Assembly: GCA_022457065.1 (NCBI GenBank)
Contig: JAJGBQ010000003.1
Coordinates: 3,286,001 to 3,350,000, forward strand
DNA from: Curvularia sp. ZM96
Taxonomy: Eukaryota; Ascomycota; Dothideomycetes; Pleosporales; Pleosporaceae
Length of the DNA stretch: 64,000 nucleotides
Reading direction: 5' to 3'
Position 1 is the stretch's first letter, and the number at the start of each line of letters is the position of its first letter. Positions 34,642 through 46,751 of this stretch are shown here, piece by piece. The notes under the pieces are model-generated. The model was not told where the DNA came from, did not search any database, and saw only the letters and a program-made list of their open reading frames with translations. The position numbers were made by a program, and so were the translations under genes.

Positions 34642-37600
34642 GGTGCCAAGCGGGAGAAGGTATAGCGTACGTGCGTAGGAGCAGGCGGGTGCAGCGAGCG
34701 TGTGCAGTGTGTGTGGTGGTAGCGGTGGTGGTGATGGTGGTGGCTATGGCGAGGGGTGCTGCAAGAGAAGCGTCCCTGGCCTTCGACCCCTCATTTTGCG
34801 TGGAGCAGCGTCATCCGCCATCCGCCATCCGTCATCCGACGAGCGAGGGCTGCTTAGCAATTGCTTTGCGATGCAATGCTCCAATCTCCCGCAGATTACC
34901 CGCCCGCCCGCGCCTGCGAAGGAGCGACATGCAGGGGAATTGTGTTGTGTGTGGGGGGGTGTGCCGTTTGGACCACACCATGGAGCACCTGCCGCAGCGT
35001 TTGACTAATGTTTGCGGCCTTGTTTTGCCCAAGACTCTTAGCTGGCCGCAGCAGGCACATGTACATGTTGCACACATCCCCAGACTCCAGACATACATGA
35101 ACGCAGTTTGCATGTCGCGTGGTGGTAGGGACGGCGGCGGTGGTTGGCTCGCATGCCGAGGGCCCCTTCGGCGAGCATCGGCAAGGCTCTACACAACAGA
35201 CGTCGTGGCCCCGCAGGCGACAAGGCGACAAGGACGGCTGGCGGCGAGATGTTCGGTCCGCCTGGTCTCGGAGGTGGCCGCTCGCAGTGCAGAGAAATGT
35301 CCATGGTGTTCTGGCGTCGCGAACATTTCGGCGCTTGGTCTCGACATGTCGCTGGTGATTGCGCGTCTCATGGATACCGAGGCAGAGCAGAGTCGGCTCC
35401 TCCCGCAACAGCGAGACGGCGAGACGGGCGGGCCCAGTCACGTGCCGTCTCGAACACAGATTGTTCCTGAGCGGCAGGGAGATCAACGGCAGCGATCAGC
35501 GCCCGTGAGGTCAAGAATCGTGCCATCTGCCCACCGCCCACCGCCCACCGCCCCACGTTACATGACGATGCCTGGTTGTCTGGATGCAACAACCATCTGC
35601 AGTTGGCGACGGCGCTGCATGCATCGCAAGCAGACAGCTTCGACAGCCCGCCGCCTGCCGCCTGCCGCCACGCTGCACCACCCGCCTGTCAGACGAGGCT
35701 CGGCTTGGCAACGCTTCGCTGCCAGGGTCCTGCGATCCCCAGCCCCTCCAGCTGTCTTGTCGCGTGCGGCGCAAAAGCACGAGACCCGTCAGTCTGGTCA
35801 GCTCCCCAGTCGCTGCTGATGTTTGGGCTCCAGTCTGCAAACCCTCGCTGGCCTACCTTCTTTCCTTCTTTGCTGCTGCTGCCTCTTCGGGTCTTTCTCT
35901 GGCTTACCTCGCTCGCCACCACACCACCCCGTACCTATCTATCCGTAGCCACGCGTCCTTTGCCGCCCGCAAGACTGCCCAAGTCCCCCTTCTCCCAAGG
36001 ACCGCTACCGAAACCTTCTCGAAGCCTGCTCGCCCGCCCGTGTTTCGCTTCGCGGCCGCAATGTTCGTCGTCGGTTCATGCGATGCCATGCGGCATGCCT
36101 GTCTGTTCATCTGTGTCCGTGCAGCCTACACTGTCCCAGACCTCATTAGCCCCATCCGGCGTAGCCCTCTGGAGGATTATTGTTTTATGCGGGCTGTGCT
36201 GATGGTGATGCGTCTGCCGTTAGAACCTTGCATGCAGCTGCGACTACAATGTGTCCGTCCAAATCAATTCGCCGACAAGTCGTGCGCGACATCGACACCG
36301 GCTCACCGTCGTGGCCTACGGCATACGACGGCCTCCTGAGCTGATCCATGGCCATGGCCATCTCGCAGCATGACAGCCTATCATGGATGCTCCAACCGAG
36401 CCTCTCACCACCTTGCACCATGGCTTCATCCGGCCTAGCGCCATGTCACTCTCGTCCAGCAGGTGGAAAGACGGACGTTTCGCTTGGGCTCCTGACCACT
36501 GCTAACACCAACCTTGACTGCTCGTGCCCCCTTTCTAGCTGGCTAGTAGCCGTACTACACGCGCATTTGCCATGACGGTATATTATTTTGTCGCCTAAGC
36601 CAAGGCGCCTCGTCATCGATGCCAATCTCACTGGTCGTCGCTTTGTCCCGCTCACCAGCCACGAGCGACCATCTACGATTCGATTACATGCATGCGCGCA
36701 CTTTTCCCCAACCAACAGGTCGTATTATGCACACCAATGGGCCTGGTGTCTGTCCATCCAACTTACTGGTCGGGCCCTAGAGTACTTTTTCTTCGTCCGC
36801 TACGCAATCCATCCAACGAATGCGTGGCGTTACATGGAAGTTTGTCTTTTTTTGTTCCTGCTAATCAGCCTACATGGTTCGCCGGAAAGAATTTGCCTTT
36901 TCGCCCGTGGGGTGCTGAGTGAGAGATGAGCGCGGCGCCGCCGTTCCCGATCCGTGTCTGTGTATCTTTGTGTGTATGTGTGTTGCTTGTCAGTGTATGG
37001 CTACTTGTCCGTGTACTATGTGCGACGGCCACGCTTCTCAGCTGTCAGACTTTCGCCCCCCACCGCTTTTATAGCAGCGGTTCCCAGCGGACGGAGATAC
37101 TCCCAAGTCCACACTTCCCGTCGTTCTACACAGCTACGGACGTACGTACGTACGTAGGAGATACGATTCAAGGAGTATCCAACGGGCGCCAGCACCCCTG
37201 CTCGCCCATTGCCTCACACCCCCACAGCACGGCAGTTCCCTGTGTCCGCAGCATCTGGCCTGCGGACGCTTGCACCAGCGCTCACGCGCCTGCAGCTTGG
37301 GCGCCCATACGAAGACGCTATTAGTGCGGTGCGGCTCCTGGATCCTGCACGTCGCATACCACCTACCCCTCGCCCGCCCACCCGCCTGCCTAACCCCTTC
37401 ATACACGGCGAACCACCTGCGGACCACCGTCCCAGTCCCAGTCCCAGCACTCAAGACTTTCAGGAGATCCATACACGGCCAACGCCACCACTGCGCGCGT
37501 GAGCCACGCCGCGAGCCCGCTGCCAGTGCTCCCTCGAAACCCCGGCATGCCAGGCATCGTCTCCACCTGCCCTCCCTACCACTACGCTGCCCTGATCTGC

Positions 37601-37964
37601 CGTATAACCTAACCACGCCCGCGGCGCTGCGGAGATTTCGCGAGCGCTATACCATTGTTACAGACTGCTACTACCACCTGCCTGCCCGCCCACTGTACAC
37701 TACCACCTGCTGTCCTCGGTGCCTGTCCATTTCTGCCCCATTTCTGCACAAAAAGTATCCCCCTCCTGCCATCAGCCCCAGTACACCCACCAGGCCGTCC
37801 CAGCCTGGACCGTCGTCACGCGCCGCTTTCATTGGCCGCCCACCCACGACCGCACACAACCTCATCATCGACTCGGTGGATAACCGACAACCCCGCGGCT
37901 CGCAACCACTGCGCCAGCTTCCGCGCTTCCACGCTGGTCCGCCTTGGGTTTCTCCAACAACACC
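34642..37964. other. Long gene-free, GC- and CT-rich region upstream of a regulator gene
   Basis: These 3.3 kb separate CIA2 from the Zn2Cys6 regulator. Long open frames of up to 380 codons exist on several frames at once, but their products are Arg/Pro/Ala-biased and repetitive. That is what GC-rich noncoding DNA gives, so I call none. Simple repeats are visible: GGT/GAT-rich near 34715-34745, CATCCGC-type near 34815-34835, CCCACCG-type at about 35529-35553, and ACGT units at 37140-37156. The right part is C-rich and may be an extended promoter and leader. Confidence 0.5.
37140..37156. repeat. Short ACGT tandem repeat
   Basis: Four perfect ACGT units plus one base form a self-complementary microsatellite about 0.8 kb before the regulator start codon. 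Confidence 0.7.
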
Positions 37965-40900
37965 ATGGCCCCGGAGACAACCGGACGCCCACTGTTACCA
38001 CAAACCGCCCAAATGCAGAGCTTCACTTTTGCGCCGCCGACGCTGGCGCCGCGCGAGAACCAGCGCAGTGAGTCCCTCGCATCGCCTCTGCCGCCTCGCG
38101 CGACCAAGAGTGATTGACGGACTGGCTGACATGAACCCATCTAGACTATGTATTCGTAGACGAGCACAACAGACACAAACGCCTAAAAGGTGTGGTCCCA
38201 TTGCTTCCGGCACGCACGCAGGCACGCTGCCGTGCTCGTGTCCGCCCGGGCGTGACATGCAGATGCTAACGTGATGCAGTAATGAGAGCGTGCGAAGGCT
38301 GCCGCAGACGCAAAATCAAATGCGATGCGGCAACGACAAATGCATGGCCCTGCGCTGCATGCATCCGCCTCAAACTCAACTGCGTACCACCTACCGTCAA
38401 TTACGACAAGGATTACAATGGCTCGCAGACCTTTGATCTCGAACCCAAGCCCATGGAGTATCCTGCCGACGCGCCTTCCCAAGAGGATTACCAACGCCAT
38501 CAATCCATGGCCCAAGCCGTGCCTCATCAGATGCCACTGTCCATGCCCGGCTCCGCTCAAGCCATGTACCAGCCTTCGCCCTATGTCGACCAACAGTCGC
38601 AAGAACAATGCCATTACCAGCCCTTGTCGCAGCCTCAGGTTGTCCAGCAAACAATGGGCTATGCTCCCCAACAACCCTACTCACAACCATCATCCGCACC
38701 ACCACCAACTATCCTGACCCCACCCGAATCGGAGCCTCATTGGCGAAGCGACTCTGCCTCGAGCCTGTCCGAGGCTTTGGGTGAACTCAAGATAGACCAC
38801 ACAGCCGTTGGTAAGTAGTACCAAGTTCCCTGACCATGCGCAAATGAAACTTACCATGTGTGCAGCCCCCTACATCACAAACATGAAAAAGGCCCTGGCC
38901 GAGACGCCAGCGCAAGAGGAGTACGAGGTACAGTTACCGCAATCAGTCAGCCTTGACCACACGGTCCGCATACCGCCAGAAATGATGCCTTCCGACGAGC
39001 AGGCTCTGCATTATTTCGACTATTTCTTCGCCAATGTTCACCCCTATTGCCCAGTCATCAACAAGGCCTATTTCTACCAGCAATGGCACAGCGCACCAGA
39101 TTCGATTTCGCCCCTCATGCTCGAGTCCATCTTTGCCTGCTCTACTCTGATGCTTGGAGACGTGGAAGAAGGCAACAAGTGGCTAGCCCTCGCGACAAGC
39201 AAGTAATTTCCTACGCTATATCTCGATTCGCTCTGCTAACAACAGCCCTCTCAGGACATGAAGAAAGTTTCCGGGACGTGTCGCGACTCAGCACAATGCA
39301 GGCTATGATCCTCCTCCTCAAGGCACGAGAAGCTTCGCCAAAGCGCGGTTATTTTTGGCGTTCCTGGATGGCTACCGTCAGCTTGGTGGCAATGGCAAAA
39401 GACCTGGAGTTGCATGAACATTACGACACTCATCAGATGGGAAAGTCATGCGGTTCGACACCGCACGATTGTATTGTCAAGACAAGAGTGTGGCAGATGT
39501 GTCTGATTTTTGAAGTCATGATTGGTGGTCCTCAGGGTATGTTATTTGACAAATGATTTGACTTGGAGTCCTAACCACATTACATAGGTCGCTATGATTT
39601 TGGTGTTGATATTGACACTGTCGATTGGGAAATGCCCAGGCCACTGGCTGGACAGGATCCCAGCGAGCTCCAGATCGCGCGCCAGTTTGTCCAGTACGCC
39701 CGCATCGCCAAAAACGTATATCAGTCAGCTGTTATATTTGGAAAGCTGAGGAAAAAGAACCCGGATTGGGCATTGGACCCTTCTTTCGTAGGTCACAACA
39801 CGGACTTTTCCGCCTGGCTACGAGAATTGCCCGAGGATATGCAGCTTGTCTACCCCCAGGATGGCTCTGCTCCCTGGATTCCATCTCACCAGATTGCGAA
39901 CATGCACAGCTACCACTGTCTGGCCATCATCATGCATTTCCGGCCCCAGTTACATGCTGTGTCCGATTCGTACGATGGCATTTGGAAGCAGCATATGCTC
40001 ACTTGTTATTCCGCCGCCAAAAATCTATGCAAACTGCAGGAGGCCATTCTCAAGACTTATGGTATGCCAGGTCTATTGTGCATGATGAGAGGCATTAGCT
40101 TCCACATCTATGCTGTGCTCACTTGCACTATGCTTCATCTTGTAAGTAGTGACAGTGCCATCACTGTCGTAATCATTCACTAACAGTCACAGGTCGCGGT
40201 GACCTGCCCTGACCCGGACATCAACCACGACGCGAGAGACTTCTTTGTGAGGCACATGCGCGTGCTGGAGACCATTTCGCCTTCGTTCCCGATGCCCGAA
40301 ATGCAACAACAAGTCAACAGCCTGCGCCAAGCATTTTCAGCCGATTGCTCCAAGCCATTTGAGTTGAAACCATCCTTTCCATTCGGAAGTCCTCAGGTGA
40401 CTGCACAAACAAGTCCCTTGAGCCATCAAGGCTCATACCGACCTCGTCATTCGAGCCATTCATCCCCCATGGAACAACCAGGTCAGGTCAACTACCATGC
40501 ACATCCTATCACTCCACCAATCTCGGCATCCGACCACGGATCAAAGGCTGACTCTCCCGTAGCCCAGTCTTTGGTCATGATGGCATCTGGTCAGCGTGGA
40601 CCCCAGTCCGCATCTAACCTGCAGATGCCGGACAATGTACAATGGAACCCACAACGCATATTTGAGTGAGTTGCACCAAAGTTCCCAACACACTTGTGTC
40701 GTGCTAACTTGATACAGTCAATGGAATGTTGCCTTTGGTACGCCCCCTCCTACTAGCGCCTCCTCCCAGTCTTCCCCGCCGCTAAGACCCACCCCTCCAG
40801 GAACCAATTACGACATGCGGCAGGCGCAAGATTCTATGCAGCCCGGCTACCAAATGGCAAATACTTCGCCTCAGTCCAGTCACGTTCATGGCACACCTAG

Positions 40901-41060
40901 TCAAATGCCCCCATCATCGACCTACAGTAATGCTGCACCAGTCTATGTCACTCCGACCATGTGGCAGGAAGCCGTCGCCAGTTCTTTACCAGACGGTCTC
41001 AAGCGCAGATGGGATGGCAATCCTATGGCAGACCAATCCATGTACAAGCGATCGCGTTGA
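37965..41060 (+). CDS. Conserved Zn2Cys6 transcription factor with Gln/Pro-rich arms
   Basis: This nuclear regulator starts with two small exons that are easy to miss: 37965-38067 (MAPETTGRP... FTFAPPTLAPRENQR) and 38145-38189, encoding NYVFVDEHNRHKRLK. Exon 3 begins at 38280 with the Zn2Cys6 cluster CEGCRRRKIKCDAATTNAWP-CAAC-IRLKLNC, preceded by VMRA. A Gln/Pro/Ser-rich linker follows, then a fungal middle-homology domain (PPEMMPSDEQALHYFDYFFANVHPY; AREASPKRGYFWRSWM; VWQMCLIFEVMIGGPQGR) and a second disordered arm ending GLKRRWDGNPMADQSMYKRSR. About eight exons are needed, with introns near 38812, 39199 (GC-AG type), 39539, 40141 and 40664. The exon 1-3 block is strongly conserved in Pezizomycotina from my memory of such proteins, but I cannot name the orthologue with certainty. 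Confidence 0.9.
39199..39245 (+). other. GC-AG intron in the Zn2Cys6 regulator gene
   Basis: The upstream frame (LALAT) and downstream frame (LSGHEESFRDVSRL) can be joined only if the donor is GCAAGT at 39199 and the acceptor AG at 39244-39245. No GT donor nearby gives the right phase. A CTAAC branch-like site lies just before the acceptor. Confidence 0.6.
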
Positions 41061-43911
41061 GAGAGAGAGAATGTGTTTGAAAGAGAGAAAGAAAAAAGTG
41101 AAAGGCACGCCGCGTGTCTATGAACGGGGGAGATGATATCGTTCGCACCAGGATCATCAGAGTCATCCCATGAAACCAGAACAGGGTCAGGGTAAACATA
41201 TGGCCAGGGGATATGGCTCTTCGGTGCGCCGATCAGGAAGAAGGTGAAGAGCATGCATATGTTGATGTCGGTAACACTCTCGCTCCAAGCCGCTGTGCGG
41301 TTCAAAGAGTTTGTTCTTTCTGGCCCAAAATCCTTTCTAGGTGGCCGCATCACCTTTGCCACCAGCTGCTCTGATGTGTTGCAAAATAGCAGCCCAGGCA
41401 CTATGCACCAAGAAACAAGCGCAGATGTACGATATATTGACCTTGCACTTTACGCAGGCACGACGGGATAATGAATAAGCAACGCTAGTGACAAATCCTA
41501 GCGCAATGCTGTTGCTGTAATACTAGTATGGCTAGACAAAATACTTGCAAGTTGTCGCTACATGTACATAGTACGCCAACCTTCCTCGTTTGTCAAACTA
41601 TCCTGTGCAGTCCCATTTCTTGCATTGACCCATACAAAAGTGGGCATCCTGATAACCTCAACATTTTGACGCCTCACCTTCCCGGGTACTTGGAGCTGGT
41701 AGGATCACCTCACAAACCTGTCGCAGACTGTGCGGCTCCGTGGAGACTTGTACTTGGATCATTTCCGTGTCCCTGCGCTCGCTCTCCACTCCAATCTATC
41801 TTGCCTGCCTCGCGTGCAAGAGGAGTGGTTCTGGCCACCGCCTTCTACAGATACAGAAAGTGATCAAGAACACTGCACACGTATTCCTAGTCATTCCAGC
41901 CAGTACTATCTGCAAATGTTCTTAGTTGAAGCCACAAAAGCCGAACGGTTCCTTCCAGCGAATGCACCAATCAGAGATTCGCATGTGGGGGGGCTGGATT
42001 CATGGTGCGCCTTACCTTGCTATGCCTTTTTTCCGCCTTGCCGTAAAGCAGCAGCCCAACTACCATCGTCCTTGGCTCTGATGGGCCAATGCAATATTGG
42101 AAAATTCCACAAACATTTTGCAATCGGACCGCTATTCGTCGCGAGGTACCACAACATCCTGGCCTAGACAGTACCGGTAATCAATTCGCGGGCTCGTCGA
42201 ACCGGGTTTCCCGGTACCAGGCAATATCGAGGACACCCACAAGGCTGGGAAAGATCCCGAGGCTCAACGGTCTAGCGTCGATACTCTGAAGAAAAATTCA
42301 GCATGTGAAATTGTGCTATGCGCGGGTAGACAGCGTCCCCCTTGCAACTTGGCCTCCGGGTCAACCAACACGGACCGCTTCGTAATGTGGAGAAGAAGGC
42401 ACTAAGAAATCAGAAGGATCAATCCTTGACAAGGTGGGGATGGGTGGTAGTCAACGTACGCTACTGCAGCATATCACGGATGTGGGCGTACGTGAGCATG
42501 TGGTATCAAACCTAATACACGGAAAAGTTACATCGTTGATGCAGCTAGCCACACCGACTAATAACGCACACCCCACTACTTTTTGAAAGTTATGCATTTC
42601 TATTACCCTTTCCCCACGGGATTTGCCATATGTTGTGTGTCAGGTAGCCATGTGTATGTAGGATTCGCAAGTGTTTCCAAGACCATGATCCCAGTAATCT
42701 GTTATCCCTCAACCGCCCCCCTGACCCCTGGTTTCATCACTCCACAGTAGACGAGAATACCCACAATCGTGTACCCACCGATAGCATTACTCGCCCTTGG
42801 CCGCGACAATGATGGGCCGGTCCTTGCCTTGTCGACTTGTGCAACGAGTCATGCCTTGGCGAAGGGGAGTCGTTGCCGATCTGGCGATTGCGCGCCCTGC
42901 TAGGGCTTGCCACGCATCATGATCGACATTGAGAAACAAGATGGTAGAGGAGCAATGGAAACTTGGGGGCAAGGAGAGGAGGACCGGAAAATTTGGCGAG
43001 ACAGAGTCGCTACGAAGAAGGACCGGCTGATATCTGGCCGTGTGGGGCGCGCTCTCTCTCTCTGTCTCCTCCCCCTCTGATCCATTGCTCAATTCCCCCG
43101 CTTGGCTCATCACGAGCAATTGGACGACACGGCTCAGAACTCACTGGGTGTTTGATGTGTGCTCTACCAGCCAAACAGAACACATAGGTTGCGCGGTTTA
43201 AGCATTCCCTCTAATGAACATGATCCCTTCATTTTGCGGCCATGTATTAAACTTTTGTGGTTCTCGTAATCCATAACCGGACATTACATGGGTTTTCTTA
43301 GAGCTTGATGGTTGTCGCATTCGTTCAATGTCGGCTCCGTGTGTCGGGCTACCTAGCCGACCTGTCATTATCCAACTTTGCGAGGTTATATCAAAGTTCA
43401 GACTTGCGCACTGAACTCAGGACTTCGGCACGGACTGCTCTGACACGAGTTACAGGAAGGTCGTGGGACAGGTTGCCGAGTACCGACGATGTCTGAGAAT
43501 ACGCAAAGTCCGGAATCAGAGCAAAAATGTTTCGTGGTCCGCTGCCCGCGGATGCCGACTCACATAACCATCTCATGAGATGGTTACATTCTCTAGCAGC
43601 AAGAAGTGATGTCTGAGCTTTTTTTGTTCAAGCCGTATCCAACATCGTTAACCTTCGGGACCGTAAAGGCTTGGCGAAAAATTCAGGGGAATCGCGCGCG
43701 ATTGCGCTCCACTCGCAAATCCGGTGGGTCTGGCAAGCTATGCTGCTATCGAGACACTACTCGAGCTTCGCGCAGGGATAGAGCTGCTTGTTTTCCTCTC
43801 TGACATTGATGCAGGGACGCGGACTAACGGGGAAGGACGAAAGAACTGAGACCGGAATCCACCCAATCTAAAAGCGATCGAGACTAATCTTGACGCACGC
43901 CACTATGAGGA
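41061..43911. other. Gene-free 2.85-kb region
   Basis: I see no supportable gene. Short frames near 41244, 41528, 41730 and 42787 lack domains and starts typical of real genes. The left end carries the regulator 3' end with GA-rich sequence. Confidence 0.45.
43565..43586. repeat. Perfect 22-bp palindrome
   Basis: TAACCATCTCATGAGATGGTTA reads the same on both strands across 43565-43586, in the gene-free stretch about 330 bases beyond the permease stop codon. It could form a cruciform or bind a dimeric protein. Role unknown. Confidence 0.6.
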
Positions 43912-45716
43912 TTACTCCCTCTCGTTTCGGTAACCTATAATTGGCGGCGGAGTGCCCCTCTCTTTCGGGAGTACCGAGTTTAGGAACGCTCCTACAATAG
44001 CAGCAATGACAAAGGGCGTTTCGACAGCGAGGTTGATGCCTTGTTCAAACCCGACTAGATTCTGGTTTGGCCCCTCGTAAGCTAGGACTTGTGAAAACCA
44101 GTCGGGCTGACAAATGTCCATGAATCCAATACCAAGTGTGGCGGCGAGAATAAAGCGGTCGCGGCGTGTCCATGGGATGAGAGCAAGAACTCGTATGCCT
44201 GCTACAGCGATGGTGCTGTAGAGGAAGACTTGCATGCCGCCGAGTACAGAGGGAGGCATAGAAGCAAAGACGGCTCCAAACTTGGCTATGATTCCCATGA
44301 TGATTAGAAAGCCACTTGCTGCCCACCCTGCTCGACGAGATGCACAGCCTGTGAGGACTATGACACCGTTGTTGCCAGCCTGGCTAACCATCGGCGGGCC
44401 AGTAGCCAGGGCACTGAAGAAACTGCCAATTCCGTCACACAAAATGCCACCCTGAACTCGGCTGTTGAACACTGTCCCCTCGATGTCTACATCAGACAGC
44501 TCAGCGGTAGCCAGAATATCCGGGATACAAGAGACTGCTTGGCACGCAAACATGATGATCATGGGCAAGACTAGTGCGCCGTCGACAGAGAGCTTGAATG
44601 TATGCACCCAGAGAAAAGTGCCTCTAGGAGCTTGGTCAAGTTGCTCAGTCGACCAGTACCCAGTTGCGCCCGAGATGGCACAGCCAACTGCCAGACCAAT
44701 GACAACAGACGCTGAGCGCATGAGTGGCGCGCCGACCGCTTCCACGAGCACAATGGTCGCAAAAACACTGAATCCCATTCCAATCAGCTTCGGGTGTCCC
44801 CAAACCAACGGCTTGGGAGCAGAGATATCCGGGCATAGAGCATAGAAGCCCTCACCACCATGGCAATTGGATGATCCGCCCCAGTTCTGCAGCCCGTTAC
44901 CGACCAGGTAAACGCCCACGAGCATAAGAAGCGACCCCGTGATGAGCTTGGGGAAGATTCGGTTGAGCACCTTGGGCGGAACAAACGCCATTGCGATCTG
45001 GATCCAGACACAGCATAGCATGGTGCCGAGACAGGCGCCCCAGGCATCCGGGCACGGCGCGCGAGTGCCGTCTTCAGACACCGAACAGGTTCCTGATTTG
45101 TACCGCAGAGCAGCGTAGTTGAAGACGATGGGGAGAATGTCAAAGGTCGGGCCGACGACGCTCAAGAGCCCTGTGCCGATGAAGAAAGGTGTCTTCATAA
45201 TATGTAGGCGTGTGACTTGCAGGGCGGTTGCTAGGCCGGTGGTGATGAAGGCTGTGGAGACGAGGTACGTGGTCATTTCTGGGTCGAAGTTGAAGGCGCC
45301 GGAGGCGATGGCTAGAGGAGGTGAGACGATGGATCCGATCATAGTGAGGGCATGTTGCAGGCCGAGGAGAAGCGTTAGGAGTATGGGGACGCGATCGTTG
45401 AGGCCGAAAAAGGGCGCTTTGTAGTCTTTGTATTTGCGGTTCAAGGGCCAGATGTTGGGGGTGATGAGGTAGATGTAGTCCTTTTTTACCTCTGTTAGTA
45501 TCGTGGGTAATAGAGGACTACTCGTGTGAAGGACGCATTTACGTAGTCTCCGATCCAGCCATCTCTCGTCGTGAATGCATGTTTGATCTCGGCAATTGTG
45601 TCTTGCCATTTGGTGGTTACGGTGCCTACTTCATGGCTGGTTGGTGGTGAGTAGGAGCTTGTTTCCTTGGCATAGTGTGATTTTGACTCGATCTCGACAT
45701 GGGGTTCCATAGCCAT
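43912..45716 (-). CDS. NCS2/NAT-family nucleobase permease with altered binding motif
   Basis: This plasma-membrane symporter of the nucleobase-ascorbate transporter family (UapA/UapC relatives) has about 580 residues and two exons. Exon 1 covers 45716 to about 45540 (MAMEPHVEIE through GWIGDY), and the rest runs to 43912. Family blocks include PILLTLLLGLQHALTMIG, IVSPPLAIASGAF, PFFIGTGLLSVVGPTFD, GSLLMLVGVYLVGNGLQNWGG and MPPSVLGGMQVFLYS. The NAT signature normally starts Gln/Glu/Pro-Asn-x-Gly; here it reads GNNGVIVLTG, with Gly in the first position. Aligned by eye to UapA, the TM8 Glu (UapA E356 region) is Ser while the following Asp of the DI pair is kept. Two ligand contacts are therefore replaced, so specificity is probably not classical xanthine/urate. 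It is divergent from the deaminase at 46752. Confidence 0.88.
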
Positions 45717-46751
45717 GGTAGCTGTCGAAGTTGAAATGTGGATCGTGATTCTGAGCAGCAGTACGCGACGTTGATAAATACCGTTGCGCCATATGCTTGT
45801 GTGACCTTATCGCTGCATATCATTGACTCGCGGAAATACACTCTCTTGCCACATGGGACGGAATATACAGGGGTCCTAGCTGAAGTAACAGATGCTATGT
45901 TAGTCAGTTTTCTATACCGAAAGCGTATGTGTATTATTGTATCATACAGAATGCACTCCAATGGTTCACGGATGCTTCTTCTTCGCCAGCTTCTCAGATT
46001 TTCCTCAGTTGAGTTATTTGGTGACGAGGCTCTGATCAAGTGTTCCCATCTTGTTCCTTTACCTACATAACACTACTCAAACCGGTCGATGGAATGGAAA
46101 TACGACGTGGTTCATCTGATATGAGCAGGGAAGTGCTACTGGCAAGCAAGCCTACTCTGATTGGTAGTACCCTTACAGATGCTTTTATTACGACATAGCT
46201 GCAAGTCGGTTCATTGTTTACGGTGAGCACCCCTGTATGGTATGCTGTGTACGCTAGGTGCGTTGAGCGCTGTGGCATATCTTTCCATGATAGGCGTTGG
46301 TGAGTTTGCAGATACCACGGCCGTCAGTTCGCCGAAGGCCGGCTATCAGTTGATAGTGTAACGATTTGGCGAACACAAAAGTATCGCAGGTTTGTTATGA
46401 GAAAAGTTCATTAGAGGGCAAGAAGATAAGGAACTGCTGTCAGATTACCTAGCGCCGGCCGCCCCATGTCACTTTAGCCGAGCGTGCGGAGGTGGGTAAC
46501 CGCAATTATTACACATTGCTGTACGTGTGACACGGCCGACGATGGGGCAGAAGACTAGCTAGGTATAGAGGTATTGACCGAGTGGACCTACAGAGAAATT
46601 CTTGTATGTACTATTTTCTCGTTGACGATTTTGCCAGCCTTCGAACACCTCAGACACATCTTTATCTTGAAGAAGGTTGTCTCTAACATTAGCTTATATT
46701 GGAAGCACTTCGTCACCCCGACTTCTACCTTCACTATTGGCCAAAACAATA
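45717..46751. promoter_or_regulatory. Divergent promoter with GATA (AreA/NIT2-type) sites
   Basis: The permease and deaminase genes share this 1-kb promoter. HGATAR sites occur at 46288-46293 (TGATAG), 46343-46356 (inverted pair CTATCA-GT-TGATAG), 46424-46430 (AGATAAG) and 46672-46677 (TTATCT, reverse strand). Paired GATA sites are typical of nitrogen-metabolite control by AreA/NIT2. The frequency of such short motifs by chance is appreciable, so this is suggestive only. Confidence 0.5.

Noticed and set aside
34671..38274. Several long open frames (up to 380 codons) on both strands
   Set aside because: They overlap in multiple frames and give Arg/Pro/Ala-rich, repetitive products without any domain, as GC-rich noncoding sequence does.
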